This document shows, in pieces, positions 62,610 through 64,000 of a stretch of 64,000 bases of DNA. The stretch's first letter is position 1. Each line of letters starts with the position of its first letter. The translations under genes were made by a program, and so were the position numbers. The notes below the pieces were generated by a model. The model saw only the letters and a program-made list of their open reading frames with translations. It searched no databases and was not told where the DNA came from. The stretch is from DASRHD01 sp035485575 (lineage in GTDB: Bacteria > Verrucomicrobiota > Verrucomicrobiia > Opitutales > Opitutaceae). The DNA lies in the NCBI GenBank assembly GCA_035485575.1, contig DATHNW010000024.1, positions 62,001 through 126,000 of the forward strand, written 5' to 3'.

Positions 62610-64000
62610 TTATTTCAGCAGTTTCTGCCAGCGCCCGAACTGCTTTTTGAGCTGCGCCGGTCCGGGCATGCCCGTGCCGGTGCGGCGGGCCATCGCGCGC
62701 TGCAGGTCAAAAACCTCGACCCAGTCCCGGCCGAAGGCGGGATGGACCGTGCGCACTTCATCCAGCGGGAGCCGGTCGAGCGGCACGGCGCTGTGCTCGG
62801 CCATGCGCACGACCGCGCCAACGGCGTGATGCGCTTCGCGGAACGGCACGCCCTTGCGCACCAAGTAGTCGGCCAGGTCGGTGGCCAGCAGCGCCGGATC
62901 GGCCACGGCCGCGGCCGCCCGGTCGCGATGCACGCTGAGGCCGGCGACGGTGCCGGCGAGCACGTCGGCACAAAGCGCGGTCTGGTCAAAACTGTCGAAG
63001 ACCGGGGGCTTGTCCTCCTGCAGGTCGCGGTTGTAGGTGAGCGGCAGGCCCTTGGTGAGTGTGAGCAACGTGTGAAGGTTGCCCTGCAGGCGCGCGGACT
63101 TGCCGCGGAGAAGCTCGAGCGAGTCGGGATTCTTCTTCTGCGGCATGAGCGACGAGCCGGTGCAGAAGGCGTCGGGCAGCTCGATGAACTTGAACTCAGC
63201 ACTGCTCCACAGGATGAGATCCTCGGCGATGCGCGAGAAATGCACGCCCACAAGCGCGCAGGCTCCGGCGAACCCGATGAAGAGGTCGCGGTCGCTGACA
63301 GCGTCCATGGAATTTTGCGTGACCTGCGGGCGGCCGCGCGCGTCGACAAAGCCGAGCTGCTTCGCGGCGAACTCGCGGTCGATGGGCAGCGTGGTGCCCG
63401 CGATGGCGCCCGAGCCGAGCGGGCAGACGTTGGCCTGCGCGGCGGCGGCAAGAAGCCGGTCCCGGTCGCGCTGGAGCATTTCCAGATAGGCGAAAAGGTG
63501 GTGTGCAAAGTAAACCGGTTGCGCGCGCTGAAGATGCGTGTAGCCGGGGATGAGCACGTCGCGCTCGCGGCCGGCGACGGCCAGGAACGCACGCTGGACA
63601 GAGAGAAGCTTTTCCCCGAGGGCCGCGCAGGCCTGCTTGAAAAAGAGACGCATGTCGGTCGCGACCTGGTCGTTGCGGCTGCGCGCCGTGTGGAGCTTGG
63701 CCGCGGCGGGCGTGCGCTTTGCCAGCGCCTGCTCGATGTTCATATGCACGTCCTCGCACTTCTCATCCCAGGCGAATTTCCCCGCCTCGATCTCGCGCAG
63801 GATTCCGTCGAGGCCGGCGTGGATGGCATCGCGCTCGGCGGCCGTGATGAGGCCGACGTGCGCCAGCATCGCGGCGTGGGCCTTGCTGCCGGCGATGTCG
63901 AACGGCGCGAGGCGATAATCGAACGACACGGATTCGCTGAAGCGCAGCATGAGCTCGGCGGGGCCTTCGGAGAAGCGACCGCCCCAGGTGACTTGGGCTT
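62610..64000 (-). CDS. argH: argininosuccinate lyase, 5' end cut by window
   Basis: Last enzyme of arginine synthesis, cleaving argininosuccinate to arginine and fumarate; at least 463 aa are seen. The family signature SSLMPQKKNPD is present, along with the HTARSRNDQ and THLQRAQP motifs with catalytic residues. The reading frame runs open to the window edge through WGGRFSEGPAELMLRF, the usual ArgH N-terminus, so the start codon lies a few codons past 64000. The ATG at 63950 is internal. No other arg gene is in view. Confidence 0.95.
   Translation of the reverse strand, partial: AQVTWGGRFSEGPAELMLRFSESVSFDYRLAPFDIAGSKAHAAMLAHVGLITAAERDAIHAGLDGILREIEAGKFAWDEKCEDVHMNIEQALAKRTPAAAKLHTARSRNDQVATDMRLFFKQACAALGEKLLSVQRAFLAVAGRERDVLIPGYTHLQRAQPVYFAHHLFAYLEMLQRDRDRLLAAAAQANVCPLGSGAIAGTTLPIDREFAAKQLGFVDARGRPQVTQNSMDAVSDRDLFIGFAGACALVGVHFSRIAEDLILWSSAEFKFIELPDAFCTGSSLMPQKKNPDSLELLRGKSARLQGNLHTLLTLTKGLPLTYNRDLQEDKPPVFDSFDQTALCADVLAGTVAGLSVHRDRAAAAVADPALLATDLADYLVRKGVPFREAHHAVGAVVRMAEHSAVPLDRLPLDEVRTVHPAFGRDWVEVFDLQRAMARRTGTGMPGPAQLKKQFGRWQKLLK

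Overview
The window is 64 kb of high-GC (about 65%), densely coded bacterial chromosome. LPS genes (waaA/kdtA, gmhA), an outer-membrane type export lipoprotein, a YdbH-YnbE-YdbL intermembrane set and class 2 PyrD point to a Gram-negative envelope. Gene content and low-complexity conserved hypotheticals fit Verrucomicrobiota, most likely Opitutaceae. That placement comes from memory of family content and was not tested by a search. No rRNA operon, CRISPR array or intact transposase is visible. There is one tRNA gene, tRNA-Leu(GAG).

Layout. 0.1-10.3 kb: SNF2 helicase, a two-gene NitT/TauT-type ABC transporter (fused permease plus ATPase with AAA-associated tail), waaA and a secreted M16 peptidase. 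10.3-13.05 kb: an accessory pocket of lower GC holding two small orphan ORFs, one flanked by integron-attC-like inverted repeats, a C-terminal remnant of a yjdF/DUF2238 gene, and a secreted carbohydrate-binding protein with a clear terminator and a palindromic upstream region. 13-22.7 kb: fabF, a HIT protein, phoH-pgpH-ybeY, DUF502, recO and a PD-(D/E)XK nuclease fused to an XPD/DinG-like helicase. 22.7-29.7 kb: pyrR-pyrB-pyrC, a CPBP protease, thiL-tsaE and a large RG-rich hypothetical protein. 29.9-41.9 kb: an SSS sodium symporter with a small membrane partner, tRNA-Leu, serine acetyltransferase, pyrD, an acidic-tailed hypothetical, a Wza-like lipoprotein, hemB, cysS, thrS and two tandem PII genes. 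42-50.6 kb: aspS, a methyltransferase, gpmI, hemH and a PAS-rich hybrid histidine kinase. 50.7-64 kb: an overlapping cysteine desulfurase-recF-ruvC operon, gmhA, cyclophilin, a gamma-carbonic-anhydrase-like protein, ydbH-ynbE-ydbL, a lipoprotein, glycogen phosphorylase, mutL, a low-GC GxxExxY gene and argH, which is cut by the window end.

Most of the window is core housekeeping: pyrimidine synthesis, haem, tRNA charging, nitrogen sensing, recombination/repair and envelope lipids. The features most worth a second look are the cassette-like element and yjdF remnant at 10.3-11.4 kb, the half-length YdbH bridge operon, the 91%-identical tandem PII pair without amtB, a ThrS lacking its TGS domain but carrying an active-site-side insertion, a MutL with an altered endonuclease motif, a YbeY with a His-to-Asp change in its zinc site, the nuclease-helicase fusion, and a low-GC patch inside cysS.
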